This document shows, one piece after another, positions 46,407 to 58,508 of a stretch of DNA of 64,000 nt (the first letter of the stretch is position 1; each line of letters starts with the position of its first letter). This stretch comes from Lenzites betulinus (taxonomy: Eukaryota > Basidiomycota > Agaricomycetes > Polyporales > Polyporaceae). The position numbers were made by a program, and so were the translations under genes. The notes beneath the pieces are model-generated. The model worked only from the letters and a program-made list of their open reading frames with translations, was not told the DNA's origin and ran no database searches. The stretch is from NCBI GenBank assembly GCA_022264855.1, contig JABYQU010000068.1, positions 62,001-126,000 of the forward strand. Reading direction: 5' to 3'.

Positions 46407-47400
46407 ATTTCACGCGCCACCGGTTGCCTGAGTGTGAATTTGACGTGCAGAGCAACGGCAGCCTGTAGTAGACAGAGGAGAAGGGACGCAGGACGCGCCT
46501 CGCGAGAGTTCGACGGCCTTGGAACGCGTCGGCCTATGCCGTGAGATTCCGTAGCCGTGATCCGGGAGGGCGCCCCGGCCCCGAGCTAACACCCTATATG
46601 GAAGACGCCTAATCTAATCTAATCGAACTGGCCGTTAACTGAACGAAAGGAAATTGGAATGCGGGACGAGGGAGGACGAAGGTGTCCGAGAGATCACTAG
46701 TTCACTACCAGTGGTGGAGGGGGAGAGCAGGGAGAAGTAAGCTTCAAGAGTTGCAGAGCAATGACCGTGACTCGCGAATGAGTCGGAGCCCGAGGGCGGC
46801 TGGTGCCGTTTCACAATGCACGCCGGACGGTCCGCCCGCCTGCTCAAAGAGACAGAGGGGAATCAGTGTGGGGCCGGGGCGTGTGGTAGAGGTAACAGTA
46901 GTGCGTCGTACATAATGGTGATCCACCACGCGAGCGCGTCTGGTGGGTGACACACGGACCGACAGTCGAGGTGCCGTGTGATGCAGCCACCAGAGACTTC
47001 GCACTCACTCACAGTCCACTTACTCACCTTTACTCACTCGCTCACTCGCGGATGCAATCGCCCGGCCTGCACTCGTCGATATTTCACAGCTTCCACTAGG
47101 GTCCCTCGCCGGTATCTGCCCTCGTCTCACAGCGCCCGCGTCTGTTCACTGGTACTCATCGTCCGCCGACTCAAGGTTTCTGTGTTGATCGCTGAGGGGG
47201 CAATCCGCGTGCAGTGGAAGAAAAATGTGTCGGTGAAGAGGTGAGAGGGTTTATATACGGTAAGAAACGAACGTAAGGAGTCATTTCCCCCTGCGACCAG
47301 CTGGTCCCACAAACCACACGCCGTCCAACTTATTTCATCCCTTCGTCCCAGCCGCACAACTACAACTTGCATCCTCTCTATCTGACAATCGGACGTGAAG
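46407..47400. other. Divergent promoter region TTI1 / PABA synthase
   Basis: A 994-bp head-to-head gap. It holds three tandem CTAAT copies (46609-46623), a CACTCACTC-like imperfect repeat (about 47001-47047) and a TATA-like site (47251-47257). No gene is supported. Confidence 0.45.
47251..47257 (+). promoter_or_regulatory. TATA-like site upstream of PABA synthase
   Basis: TTATATA, 144-150 bp before the ATG at 47401. Confidence 0.35.
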
Positions 47401-49859
47401 ATGGCCGGCAACCCGCGCATCCTCCTTATAGACTCCTACGACTCCTTTACCTTCAAGTGCGGAACATGTTTTCCTCACGCGAAGCCTAATTAACCCATTG
47501 CATAGTTTAGCGGCGTTGTGCAAACGGGCTATTCCGGGCTGCTTCATTCACATCATCAAGAATGATGCACTACCGATGTCCTCTCTCGTTCCGCTTTTGC
47601 AGCACTTCGACGCTGTAATCATCGGTCCAGGTCCAGGTTCTCCGGACAATCCAGACGATATAGGAGTTGTGAGGGAGGTCTGGCACGTCGCGGATGAATA
47701 CCTCCTTCCCGTCTTCGGTGTCTGCCTCGGTCTCCAAAGTCTTGGTGTAGAACACGGTGCTACAATCAGGCGGCTTCGTGTCGCCAAACACGGCCAAGTC
47801 TCCGAAATACAGCACCAGGGTACGGACCTATTCCGAAACGTAGGCGCGGTCCGTGCTGTCCGCTATCACTCCTTGCACATAGAGCTCTCCGGTCAGGCGG
47901 ATCTCGAGCCTCTCGCTTGGGCGGACGATGAAGAGAAGGACGGTAGAGTCGTCATGTCGTTGAAGCATACCTGGAAACCCTTCTGGGCCGTCCAATACCA
48001 TCCAGAATCCGTGCGGACGGAGACAGGTGGGGAAGATGTCTTGCGGAACTTTTGGCGGCTATCTCTTAGCTGGTCCTCAGCCCATGGGAGAACGACCTTG
48101 CCATGGACGGCCTGCCTCGAAGACTTTGTGGGTCCCTGCTGGCCAAATGTGCGGTCCGAAGCCGCCTTCGGGGACGATTCGGAGCTCTCCGCGGGGGCAG
48201 TAGCGACCAGAACTCTACTCCTACCCCACGCCGACGTTTCGAGGATTTGCGAAATGCTGAATGTCGAAGATGACAGCAATGACTTTGTCCTATTGGACTC
48301 TGCTGCGGCCCCCGGTCGATTTTCCATCATAGGCTGTCTTACTCCCACCTCCTCTAGGATCACATACTTCATTGGCGACTCATTCGTCCGTATCTGTCGG
48401 GGACAGGACGTTGCATTCGCGGAACTTGGCTCCCTGGACATATGGGCATGGCTGACCACATACATACACCGACGGAAAGCCCATGGCGGAAACACCGACG
48501 TACCCTTCTGGGGAGGCCTTGTCGGGTATCTAAGCTACGAGCTAGGGGTTCAGACTTTGACTCCGGTTGCTCCTCCAGCAAAGCACGGTCGCCATCCGGA
48601 TGTCAACCTCGTCTTTGTGGAGCGAAGTATCGTTCTAGAAATGTCGCGTCGAGTCGCCTACGTGCAGACCATCGTCCCCTCCGACACCGAATGGTTGGAA
48701 GAAATGACCTGTCGGCTGGAAAAGAGTCCAGCCATGCCCACTCCTCCGACGCTCCTCTCCTTCCCCCCTCTCCCCGCACCAGTCATCACTCTCCCTGATC
48801 GCGAAGAATATATCTCCAAGGTCGTTGCTGCGAAGGAGTGGCTCTTTTCTGGCGACTCCTACGAGCTCTGCGTCACTGCACCAACGCGCATCCGCGCGCC
48901 AAAGTCTCCTTGGGCTGTCGCGCGGGGAACCTCTTCTTCCTGGGAACTCTACAAGACTCTCCGTGCGCGCAATCCTGCCCCTCACTCCGCCTATATCCGC
49001 TTGCACCCGTCTACTCTGCTCTCTTCATCACCGGAACGTTTCCTCTCCTACTCGCGCGCGCCGGAGAACCTTTGCCAGCTGCGCCCGATCAAAGGCACGG
49101 TGCGGAAAGCGCCCGGAATTACGCGTGCCGTCGCGGAGGAGATGCTCGCAGGGAGCAAGAAGGAGGTCGCGGAGAACCTCATGATCGTGGATCTGATCCG
49201 ACATGACCTGCACAGCGTCGTCGGCGAAGACGTGCACGTAACCCAGTTCTGTGCGGTGGAGGAGTACGAGACCGTCTTCCAGCTCGTGAGCGTCATCGAA
49301 GGCAGGCCTCCCCCTACCGTCAAGAGCAAGGCCCACTCTGACTTGGGTTGGGAAGTGTTGCGTGCCAGTCTCCCACCCGGTGAGTTATCGCGATGCCGTA
49401 TAAATCATATGTTTTACTAAACTGTGGCTTGTAGGCAGTATGACGGGCGCCCCGAAGAAACGCAGTGTGGAGATCCTGCGCGACCTCGAGGGTGAAGAAC
49501 GGGGTATTTATTCCGGCGTTGTCGGGTACGCCGATGTTGGTGGCGGCGGCGACTGGGCAGTCATCATACGTAGCTGCTTCAAGCACGACGAATCGCCCGC
49601 GGCTCACTCGGAGAACGGAGTTCATCATGAGACCCGTTCTTCCACGCCGGATAGCGTCCCAGGCTCCCTCGACGACCTTTCCGAACGGCTTGGAGCCATG
49701 CACAACGCGATTCGTCAGGATGCTATCCCCGACACCACCACGCTGTATGACCAATGGACACTTGGCGCGGGAGGTGCTATTACCGCTCTTTCCGACCCCA
49801 TCGCGGAATGGGACGAGATGGTCACGAAGGTAGAGAGCGTTTTACGTGCTTTCAACTAG
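47401..49859 (+). CDS. ABZ1: Bifunctional para-aminobenzoate (ADC) synthase
   Basis: Exons: 47401-47456, 47506-49379 and 49435-49859 (784 residues). The N-terminal glutamine amidotransferase has RILLIDSYDSFTFN, IGPGPGSPD, the nucleophile Cys in GVCLGLQSLG and the His-Glu pair in VQYHPES. The C-terminal chorismate-binding half has WGGLVGYLSYELG, RPIKGTVRK, NLMIVDLIRHDL, EEYETVFQLVSVI and GSMTGAPKKRSVEIL. The Lys in PIKGT is the mark of aminodeoxychorismate synthase; anthranilate synthases carry Ala there. It converts chorismate and glutamine to ADC for folate synthesis. Both introns (49 and 55 nt) fall inside conserved motifs (TFN|L and PPG|SMTGAP), so the model is firm. Confidence 0.95.
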
Positions 49860-50253
49860 TCCGGCATGAGGCTTTCTTTCCCTCGGCTACGCTCATTATA
49901 TCACATCACTACAACGTCTCGCTGACTTCATCATGTCTGCGTCGACATACACTGTATCATATCAAGGCCTCAACGGCCATCGCCCTAGTTGTTTGTTTAC
50001 GTTCTGTGTCACTAGATAATTACCGCATACCGGACTAATCCTTCAACAGGCCGGCTCACGTCGATAACTCTGCCAAAAGTCCTCTTGTATCATGTATAGA
50101 TAGCACATCCAAGAGAATAGAAGAGATGTAGTACAACATGATGGTACAGAGCCTGCAAGAACGAATACGTACAACACATAGAAAAGCAACCGAGTTCGAA
50201 AAAATACACCATACATCCATTGCATCTTGTTTATGTCACCCGTGCGCATCATC
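49860..50253. other. Convergent 3' region, PABA synthase / oxygenase
   Basis: A 394-bp tail-to-tail gap, AT-rich, with no gene recognised. A minus-strand open frame that runs into it to 50043 is the unspliced tail of the oxygenase. Confidence 0.5.
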
Positions 50254-51744
50254 TTAAGCCATGAGGGCGATGTGGCGCAGCTCACTGAGGGTAGTATGCT
50301 CAGCACAAGCGCAAACGCCGAGGGGAGGAATATAACGCACTTTTGCACTTGTTGGCCAACCTTCATAGGCTCGTAGGTCGTCTCCTCGTCGAGATCGACC
50401 TTGCCCAAATTGATCGTATCCGCTCGAAGGGAGCGTGCCTTGTCCCGTAGCTCGGGAATGGGCGCTAGGTCGTAGTCTGAGGACAGGTGCCAGAAGAAAG
50501 TTGACGAGATACGGATCAGCGGGCGATCCGGGTGCTCAGACTTCCTCTTCTCGATAGACTATAATGTGTATTCGGATTAGCATGTGGCTATGCGATCGGC
50601 GCAACTGCGGGTGTACGACGCACCTGGAGAGTCGCATCGTTTACGACGACCTCGTGGAATCCGGCTTTAATGAGGCCGCCGCTCAGGTGCTCCAGCTGCT
50701 TGCCGGCCTGCACAAGCAGGTACCGGCCCGTCGGAGGGAACTTCACTGCAATGCGCTTGCCGTTGTTGCGTGCCCAGATATTCAGGCCGGGGTATCTGGA
50801 ACGGCCGTGGATGGTGAGGAAGTTCAGGTCCGTGTGGAATCCGGCGAGGATAGTGTCCTTTTCGCCATACTTGACAAGGTCGGATGCCGTAGGGGCAAGT
50901 AGATGTGGCCTATGGAGTAGATAGTAAGCCCTCGTAGCGACGGCTAGCGGTCCATCAAACCACATACCCATATCGGCCTGCTTCCTTGAAGGTCTCGCGG
51001 GGCAAGCCGAGCCCTACAGCTGCCATTTCGGCCAAACCTTCAACCCTGGTCGCATGTATTAGCGAGTTGATGTGCCCGTAGAATCTCGAGGTCTTACGCA
51101 GTCTTCATCGAAGTGCCCCACTTCTCCATAATGGGAGTCCAGCGCTCACGGATGCCTTCGGCTTTCGGGACGACGTTGGGCGCGTTCAGTGCGGGATATA
51201 GGGTTTCATACGGAGGTTTCTCGCTCATCTTCCAGAAGAAACGGCATTTTGGATCCGGGGAGTGCGCAGTGATGTCGAGTGGCCGTTCTGCTGGGTCTAG
51301 TCGGGCGATCACTTTCAAGCATGGCTCGTCGACTGCACACTTGGGCTTCTCAGTGTTCTCTAGCGTTACGCCAACCTACAGAATAGATAATTAGCTACAT
51401 ATGTTTTGAACAGAAAATACAGTGTCGTGCTACCTGATAACCAAGCTCTGGACGCTCGTCCTCCTTGAGCAATGGTTCAGGCTGAGCGAAATAGTCTTCA
51501 ATCAGGTCGAGGAATGTGTTGTTATCATCCTCCGAGACACGAGAGTCGTGCAGTAAGAGGGCGCCGTAAGTAATCAACGCGTCAGACGCCTGTTGGGTTT
51601 ACAGTCAAGATAAAGAAACAACCAGTTCTACCGCCAGGGGGGGCTTACTTTCTTGCACTCTTGGAGGTACGGTTCAGCATCTGGGGATGTACGGTACCGT
51701 AGAAAGACATCGAGATCAATCACGGGTAGAATGACGTCCGACAT
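50254..51744 (-). CDS. 2-oxoglutarate/Fe(II)-dependent dioxygenase (IPNS-like)
   Basis: Exons: 51744-51649, 51589-51434, 51375-51098, 51045-50968, 50909-50624, 50558-50341 and 50284-50254 (380 residues). The N-terminal half is of the DIOX_N type (VILPVIDLDVFL; LITYGALLLHDSRV; YFAQPEPLLKED). The Fe site starts with His-x-Asp in AGFHTDLNFLTIHG, continues with YPGLNIWARNNGKRIAVKFP, and the distal His lies in LEHLSGGLIKAGFHEVV; RISSTFFWHLSS is the region near the 2OG-binding Arg. The final intron (50285-50340) gives a tail NELRHIALMA, typical of the group. The substrate is unknown. No cluster partner lies beside it. Confidence 0.88.
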
Positions 51745-52034
51745 GGTGATATCGGTATGTACTATTTGTGCCAAAGATCCGACGTGAGTATCGCGGGAGG
51801 TGGTAGCGACTGAGTACTGAGTAATAGTACGAAGAAGACTGGCGGAATACCGCAAGCGCCGGCAGTCTTGCTTTCGATCCCTGCTTCCCAAATCGGGACG
51901 ACAGAGTAAGAAGAAATATCACGTGAAGGGTATTTATGCTGCTGTGCTATGGGCGCCTACCCGCTTGACTAAACCTTGCACGCGCCGCGTTTCTACTCCT
52001 CCGCCACACAGTAAGCTCCCCCGACTGAAGCAAT
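51745..52034. promoter_or_regulatory. Divergent promoter oxygenase / UBC12 with TCACGTGA
   Basis: A 290-bp head-to-head region. The 8-bp palindrome TCACGTGA lies at 51919-51926, 109 bp before the UBC12 start. Only about one copy is expected by chance in 64 kb. Confidence 0.4.
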
Positions 52035-52845
52035 ATGATCAAGGTAAGTTCTTTATACAGCTGTACTGGAATGATCCTGACCATGTCAGATATGGAGCAT
52101 GAAGAAGAACGAGGACCAGGCGTCGAAGAAGAAGCCTAAGACGAGTGCTGCTCAGATTCGAGTGCAGAAAGGTGCGCGAGTTGAGTGATACTAGACAGGT
52201 CTGTTCGCTCAACATGTAGGATGCGAATACTCAAGATTTGACTGAGCTTGACCTACCACCAACGATGAAGACGCACTTCCCCGATCCTGTTGATCTCCTC
52301 AACTTCACGCTCACGATTACCCCGGATGAGGGTATGCGGCCCACTCTGCGTTATGTGCGCGTTGTTACTGAATTGTGCACAGGCATGTACAAGGGTGGCG
52401 CATTTGTCTTCCAGTTCAACATTAACGCGAACTATCCCCACGAACCGCCAAAGGTCAAGTGCACACAGACCGTACGTCGCGCCGCGCCATGCCGTGTATT
52501 GTATAACGTACTAATTGGAGCTCAAGATCTATCATCCAAACGTCGACCTGGAGGGCAATGTCTGCCTGAACATCCTCCGAGAAGACTGGAAGCCCGTCCT
52601 TAACCTGAACTCTGTGATGGTCGGGCTGCAATACCTGTTCCTAGAGCCCAATGCAGACGATCCGCTGAACAAAGGCAAGTGAAGTGCCATTGGCCGACAT
52701 GCTGGGACCACGCTCATGCCGCATTCACTATTCAGAGGCTGCGGAGGAGCTGAAACGCAGTCGGGAGCAGTTCGTCTACAACGTGAAGAACACCATGCGT
52801 GGTGGTGCGCTAAAGGGCGTTCAATATGCCAAGGTTGTAGCGTAG
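52035..52845 (+). CDS. UBC12: NEDD8-conjugating enzyme UBC12
   Basis: Exons: 52035-52043, 52090-52171, 52236-52331, 52383-52471, 52527-52674 and 52736-52845 (177 residues). Exon 1 is only nine bases and encodes M-I-K; exon 2 continues [10 protein letters not shown], so the first ten residues form the docking peptide that UBC12 uses on the NEDD8 E1. The catalytic core has [39 protein letters not shown] with the active Cys, and [15 protein letters not shown]. Intron 2 must use the acceptor at 52234-52235 to give VQKDLTELDL. Intron 5 (52675-52735) begins with GC rather than GT (AAAG/GCAAGT) and restores NKEAAEEL. It charges cullins with NEDD8. Confidence 0.95.
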
Positions 52846-53288
52846 CACGCCCGATGTTCCACACTCCCCACACCCGCAGGCTATCGCCTCGCCGCTCATT
52901 CATGGTGGAATAGTGCGTCATACAGGCGGGTATCGACGTAGACTAGACGTGTAATATTCTGTGCCTGTATCTGGACCCTACATATATCTGCTTTTATATC
53001 GCAATCGACATGTTTTCCGTTCGCTGAGCAAATCTGGAGGGTCGTCGGGCGGTCGTGATTCCCCTCAAGCTGTATGCGTAGGATCACGTGCCACGCTCAA
53101 GGAGACATCCCGAATCGCGACCTGCGACCTGCGTCTTCTCGATCATCTTCACACCCACTGTCTGTGCTCAACACATTACCGAGCTCCCCAAGAACCTTCT
53201 TGCACCTTGCATATTACTAGCAGCGTCATTGGCTATCCGCAGGCGTGGAGCAACGTAGGACTACGTATACGCTCGACACCCTCTCAAA
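52846..53288. other. Intergenic upstream of NOP6
   Basis: A 443-bp head-to-tail gap with a CACGTG palindrome at 53085-53090, about 200 bp before the NOP6 start. Nothing else seen. Confidence 0.45.
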
Positions 53289-54453
53289 ATGAGCGCCCAA
53301 AAACTCACGAAGAAACAGAAGAAGGCCCTGGCCTTCCGCGAACGCAAGGGCAAGGGCAAATCGAATAGCTTCGATGACCTGGACAACGATGTTCCTGTCG
53401 ACGAGAACCAGGATCGTGCTGAGGCTGAAGTGGACGAGGAGGCTGGTGCTGTGGAAGCTCCGGCGGGACGTGCGCCAGGTGCGAAGAAGGGAGCTGCGCC
53501 GGATGCGGAGGCTCTGGGCGACGGTGGCAAGGGGAAGAAGCGGAAACGGGAAGAGGGGCCGGTGGATGGGGATGGAGAGGGCGCGAAGGAGACGAAGCCG
53601 AAGAAAAAGCGCAAAGGTGCGGACGGCGCAGGGGTGGCTGCCGGGGATGCAGCAGAAGCAGAAGGGGAGGCCAAGGAAGACGGCAAGAAGGTGAAGCAAC
53701 GGTACATTTTATTCGTTGGTATGTTCTCAGCACGTTATATGTACGCTGTACATACTCTGACGTCTGCTCTAGGAAACCTGAAATACAATACAACGAAAGA
53801 GACGGTCGAGAAGCACTTCTCAAAATGCGGTCGGTACAGCCCCCACCCCGCCTCGGTTACTTTCTAACGAGGTCCCGCAGACCCACCACCAAGTGTCCGG
53901 TTAATGACGCCGAAGCCAAATCCGAACAACCCAAGACCCACCGCGAAGTCGAAGGGCTTTGCGTTCGTCGAGTTCTCACATAGGAATGCACTGCAACAGG
54001 GCTTGAAGCTGCACCAAACCGACATTGACGGACGCAAAATCAATGTTGAGCTCACTGCGGGCGGTGGCGGGAAGAGCGAAACGAGGTTAGAGAAAGTGAA
54101 GAAGCGGAATCGGGATCTGCATGAACAGAGGGTACGTGCCGCTCTGCACCGGTATATGTGAACGCTGACCTGACGTTTGTTCACAGCAACAGCAGTTGTC
54201 GAAGCAGACACCCGGGAAGAAAGTAAGAGGGAAGAGCGGTGACGGGGGAGACGGTGAAGTGCAGATGGAGCGCCCACAGCGATACTCGACGACGTCGGGC
54301 GTTGAACAGATGCCCTCGAAGAAGCGAACTTGGACAATACCGGAAGGAGGAGAGGAGGGGTCAGCGTCAGCACGCAAGAGAGGAAGCAAGAAGGGAAAGA
54401 GCCGTCCACCAAAAGACTTTGGCACTGGTGTCAACGCTATCCCTGTCGGTTGA
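53289..54453 (+). CDS. NOP6: NOP6-like nucleolar RNA-binding protein
   Basis: Exons: 53289-53718, 53773-53829, 53881-54131 and 54187-54453 (334 residues). The first 140 residues are alternating acidic and Lys/Arg-rich (KLTKKQKKALAFRERKGKGK; KRKREEGPVDGDGEGAKETK), with several nuclear-localisation candidates. One RRM follows: RYILFVGNLKYNTTKETVEKH gives RNP2 and SKGFAFVEFSHRNAL gives RNP1, with IDGRKINVELTAGG closing the fold. The C-terminus has KRNRDLHEQRQQQLSK and a basic tail. Nop6 helps early 40S ribosomal subunit assembly in yeast. All three introns are 51-55 nt and two lie within the RRM. Confidence 0.87.
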
Positions 54454-54617
54454 GCAGATTCTTCGTTCTTGGCTATCGATTTTGCTGTGCTTAGGATTGT
54501 TGGTACCGGGGTGTGTAACGGATGGTATAAGGGAGCGAAAGTCGAGGGCTCTTTCCTAGAAGTCCATAGTCCTATTACTTGAACTTACAGGTAGACCGGC
54601 CAGCCGGCAGATCCAGA

Positions 54618-55985
54618 TCATGAAACGAGAATGAAGATGAGGAACTAAGCATAGGATGAGTACCGAATATCATCAGAGGGGAGTCTTTACTCACGAAGAC
54701 GATGAGAACTCCGAACACCTTCAGCATGAGCCAGCGGTTACTCGAGATACTCGCATAGTACTTGAGCAGTTCCCGTTGCGCGCCGCTGACATTTGACGCA
54801 ATGTCGACGGTGTCTGCGTCGATGCGCTGAACAGTTTCCCGTTGTTCCGCCACCATTTGCGCGAGCTGCGTGAAGATTTGCCCGAGCTCGGCGATAGTCG
54901 ACTCAATGGACTCGATAGCCGTAGAACGCGTCTGGATGTAGCTGTCCTGTGTACGTTTCCCTCGTTTGAGTATCATATGGAGTACCTCCGAATAACATGC
55001 ACGAACCTGTTGCTCGACTATCTGCATCTGCATGAACGCGTCTCCGTGCTGTGGTGCTGTGCCTTCTTCTGCTGCACCGAGGTCTAGGGCGAGGATATCG
55101 CCGTTGTTTTTCGCACTCGCTCGTCCCTTGCCCTTCGAGTCGAACCGGGACGCCGCTAGCGTACTGCCATCGCCCATAGGATCCTGGCGCTGAGTGTTTC
55201 CGTACAGTAGCGAGCCTAATAGTTCATTTAGCATGCGTAGACCTCAGGGACCGGAACACCGTGGGTTATGAACGCACTTGGTGGCGCCTGGTTAGCAGCA
55301 GATGATGTGGAATGCATGAACTGCTCTGTTCGGTCCTTCGACTCCTTCATGTTCTGGGGAATGTTTGGTATGTTGTAGATATCCTCGAAGGCTGCCTCGC
55401 AGCAAACGTACCTGTGTCCTGATTTCTAGCACGTCCTTAAACGACATACTGGTATCTGCCAGCTTGCTCTGTAGTAGCATCACGACATTGTGGTTGTGCT
55501 CCTCTAGTTGTTTCCCTTCCGGTGACTTGGCGGCTTGTGCTTTACGCTGTTTCACGTAAGACTGCAGTTGGGCGATCTGTTTGTTGATGTTCGCAATATC
55601 TTGTTTGATGATATATGTGAGTTCCTGAAGAGCCGTTCAACGCCCGATGTACAGGGACGGAAAGACATGAGGCATACGCTGATTTCGACTGGCCTGTCGT
55701 CGAACAACGTCTTTCGCTTCGCGACTGCATCACAACGTGTGAGCACATTACGGCTGCAGCACGGCTTTCATACTGACGTTGTGCAAGCTTGCCCAGCTTG
55801 ACCGTTGTACTGCTAATGTCTTTGCCGATAGCGGAAGCCATCCTCGTGAACTCCGACTTGCTTCCCTCCGCCTTCGTCTGCAGCAGCCGCTGCTTCTGCT
55901 CCGCCCCTCTCGAGGGGAAGGACGACCTGTTCCGGATAGACTCCACGCACGCCCGGAACTCGTTGGTGCGGTCTTGAACAGGCAT
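54618..55985 (-). CDS. SED5: SED5-like Golgi t-SNARE (syntaxin 5)
   Basis: Exons: 55985-55778, 55724-55678, 55624-55412, 55353-55278, 55215-55007, 54946-54695 and 54644-54618 (343 residues). The N-terminal peptide PVQDRTNEF carries the DRTxEF motif that binds the SM protein Sly1. The Habc region has AKRKTLFDDRPVEISELTYII. The Qa-SNARE helix is QDSYIQTRSTAIESIESTIAE, with the central Gln in LGQIFTQLAQMV, and the tail anchor is NRWLMLKVFGVLIVFFLIFI. The last intron (54645-54694) lies inside the membrane anchor; without splicing the tail is replaced by a polar sequence. SED5 drives ER-to-Golgi and intra-Golgi fusion. Confidence 0.94.
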
Positions 55986-56438
55986 TTTGATAGGAATAAG
56001 AATACGGGGATGTGAGAAGGGCTAGAGGGAAGATAAAGAACGACAAGGGAGTGAAGACGAGCACAGATTAGAGCAGTATTAGGCAGCGGCGAGGTGGCCG
56101 TTCTCAAGCACGATGAGCGGTGTACAGTTGGCGATGGCGCGGCGCGGCGGTTCAGCTCTGTTTCCCACGTGTCGTGTTCCCCAGAGCGGCCCGACAATCA
56201 CTCCTGCTATAAAAAGTCCCTACATAGATTAGTATTGCTGCCCGCCTCGACACCTTCGTTCACAGAGCACGTCCATCAAGTAGACCATTTTCTGCACGAG
56301 GCTTATAAGTCCTTGCCAAAGCGTTCCATGGACGTCGTCCGGGACACTCGGTGATTGCCTTTCCGTTTATAGAAGTACTGTTACCTCACCGATCGCGCGT
56401 GCACTCAGGGCCACTGTGGCGGGAGACGTTGCTCCAGC
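55986..56438. promoter_or_regulatory. Divergent promoter SED5 / G3P dehydrogenase
   Basis: A 453-bp head-to-head region with a CACGTG palindrome at 56166-56171. No coding region recognised. Confidence 0.35.
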
Positions 56439-58069
56439 ATGCTCCTCACATTCGTCCTCCCATCTCTCAGGTCTTCTGCCCGCAGGGATATATTCTCTAG
56501 CACGCGTCCTTTCTTACCTCAACAACGCTTAATGTCTCGCGTCGCCACGCCTTCGGGGTTCAGGATGTCTCCTTCGCCGGAATTCGACGGCGACAAAGCA
56601 AAAGTTCTAGTCTTTGGGGCTGGTAACTTTGGGAGCTGCCTGGCTGATCACCTGGGCGACTCCTCGCACATGGTTTACATGTGGTCGCGCTCCGAGAGTT
56701 TGGTCAAACACTTTAATGAGTGTCATCGCAATCTAGAAGCCCTCCAAGACCATGTATTCGCGGAGTCTATTACCGCGATCGGCCCAGAGTTCCCTACGGC
56801 CGAACTAATTCACAGCATGGATGTCTTACTTTTCGCCATCCCTACGGAAGGTATAAGGTAATTACACATAGCCGGCGACTGTTGCAGTATGGTCACCGTG
56901 CTTAATTATCGGTAACAGAGAAACCCTCGCCTCCTTAAGGTCGACTCTGAACGGAGGGCGGGTCCCCCTGCTCATATTCGTCAACAAGGGAATTGAGATA
57001 AAAACGCGTGCGCTCACTCTTGAGATCATCGCGGACACCTGTGGACCGGAAATTGCCAAAATGGCAACCTTCATCGTGAGCATGCTCTAACACTTGCATG
57101 TGTTCACGTCATAAGAATGAGGATGTTTTCATAGTCAGGCCCCTCCTTCGCTAAAGAAAGTGAGCACATTTGATTCGTATGTGTTAGCTGACTTGTACTG
57201 ACCGTACGTAGTTGTCAGACGACAACCGACGTCCGTCTCCGTTGTCTCGTTATCACCGACTCATGCTGAGCGCGCGTCCCGCCTATTCCACCAGCCTTGG
57301 TTCCGCTGGTGAGTGTTGATCATACAGCGTGGCCGACATGTTAAAGGACCACGCGTGCCTCAGCTACACAGGAGACGATCCTATTGGGGTTGAGCTTGCG
57401 GGAGCCTTGAAGAACGTCTACGCTATCGCAGCGGGAATGGCCGCTGGTCTTGGCTTTGAAAACAACACCAGGGCAAGTGAGTGCATATTTGTTTCGTATG
57501 CTAACAACCACTCAGCGGCGGGTATTCAGTGCTCATCACGAGAGGTCTGGCCGAGATGACGAGGATCGGGACAGCGTACGGTGCCTCGCCCTTGACCTTC
57601 CTCACCCTTGCAGGCGTAGGAGACTTGTTCCTGACATGCAGCTCGTCCGCAAGTCGCAACTACACGGTTGGCCACAGGCTTGGGCAGGGGGAAAGCCTGG
57701 ACCATATCATCGAGACGCTCGGCAGCGTTGCGGAAGGTGTTACGACCTCGAAGGGATTGAAAGCGATTGTCGACGAACTAGGCGTGGCTGCGCCAATAGC
57801 ATCGGCGGTGGGTAGCGTGACGTTCTGAACTGCACCACCGCGCCATTACTGATATTGAGGCAGGTGTACGACGTGCTGTACGAGGGTGAGTTCACGGGCG
57901 GGCCCCAACGTCCGAATGAATTGTCCACTAAAGTTCAAACTCAGGGAAAGCGGTGACAGAGCGCGCGAACGAGCTGCTGTCTCTGCCTGCCATGAGCGAG
58001 CTAGACCTGTCCATTGAGAGCGGGACACCTGCGAAGCGGCTGCTGGGAAAGCTGGGGCTAGATGCGTAA
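56439..58069 (+). CDS. Bacterial-type (GpsA) glycerol-3-phosphate dehydrogenase with N-terminal leader
   Basis: Exons: 56439-56857, 56919-57075, 57135-57159, 57212-57308, 57364-57476, 57530-57807, 57864-57885 and 57945-58069 (411 residues). The first 45 or so residues ([19 protein letters not shown]...) are Arg/Ser-rich without acids, as in a mitochondrial presequence. The Rossmann site is [17 protein letters not shown]. The catalytic Lys lies in [16 protein letters not shown]. Later motifs [51 protein letters not shown] and [11 protein letters not shown] follow the bacterial GpsA pattern and not the yeast GPD1 pattern. It interconverts dihydroxyacetone phosphate and glycerol 3-phosphate. The intron 57309-57363 was set to give [11 protein letters not shown]. 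Organelle targeting and origin by transfer are inferences. Confidence 0.88.
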
Positions 58070-58508
58070 GGCCCTTAGGGCCGCAAACTACGTTGTTGTT
58101 TGTCCGATGTTAAATATACGGTACTAATGCGTGTCTGCTGGCGCACATAATTCGGCGCGCGAGGGCGACCTGGACCCATGTACGGCATCATCTATGACGA
58201 AGGCCGGGCGAAGACGGCGGAAAATGGGCGGGAGACGGTTGGCTGGGCCGGAGAATCAGATGAGGGGAGGACGGGCGACCGACGAGACCTGCCATATCCG
58301 GACTGATAATCAGAAGCCGATTATCTAATCCAATTTTTCCGGGCGTGTGCAGTGGCGGATGTGGCTGCAGCTGCCCGTCCCCCGGCTCTCTCTGCAAAAT
58401 TCCTCGAGGCTGGCCACTGTCCTCATTTCGCTCGTCTCTGTCTGCTTTTCGCGACTCGTCTCTCCGCCCGGTCCCAGCCCCCCAACCCCAACCCTGCTCC
58501 ATACCACC
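58070..58508. other. Intergenic upstream of ankyrin-CCCH gene
   Basis: A 439-bp head-to-tail gap. Bases about 58370-58505 are C/T-rich, a likely 5' leader. No gene recognised. Confidence 0.45.

Noticed and set aside
47001..47050. CACTCACTC imperfect repeat as a possible CRISPR or satellite
   Set aside because: Too short and irregular, without spacers; best seen as a low-complexity promoter tract.
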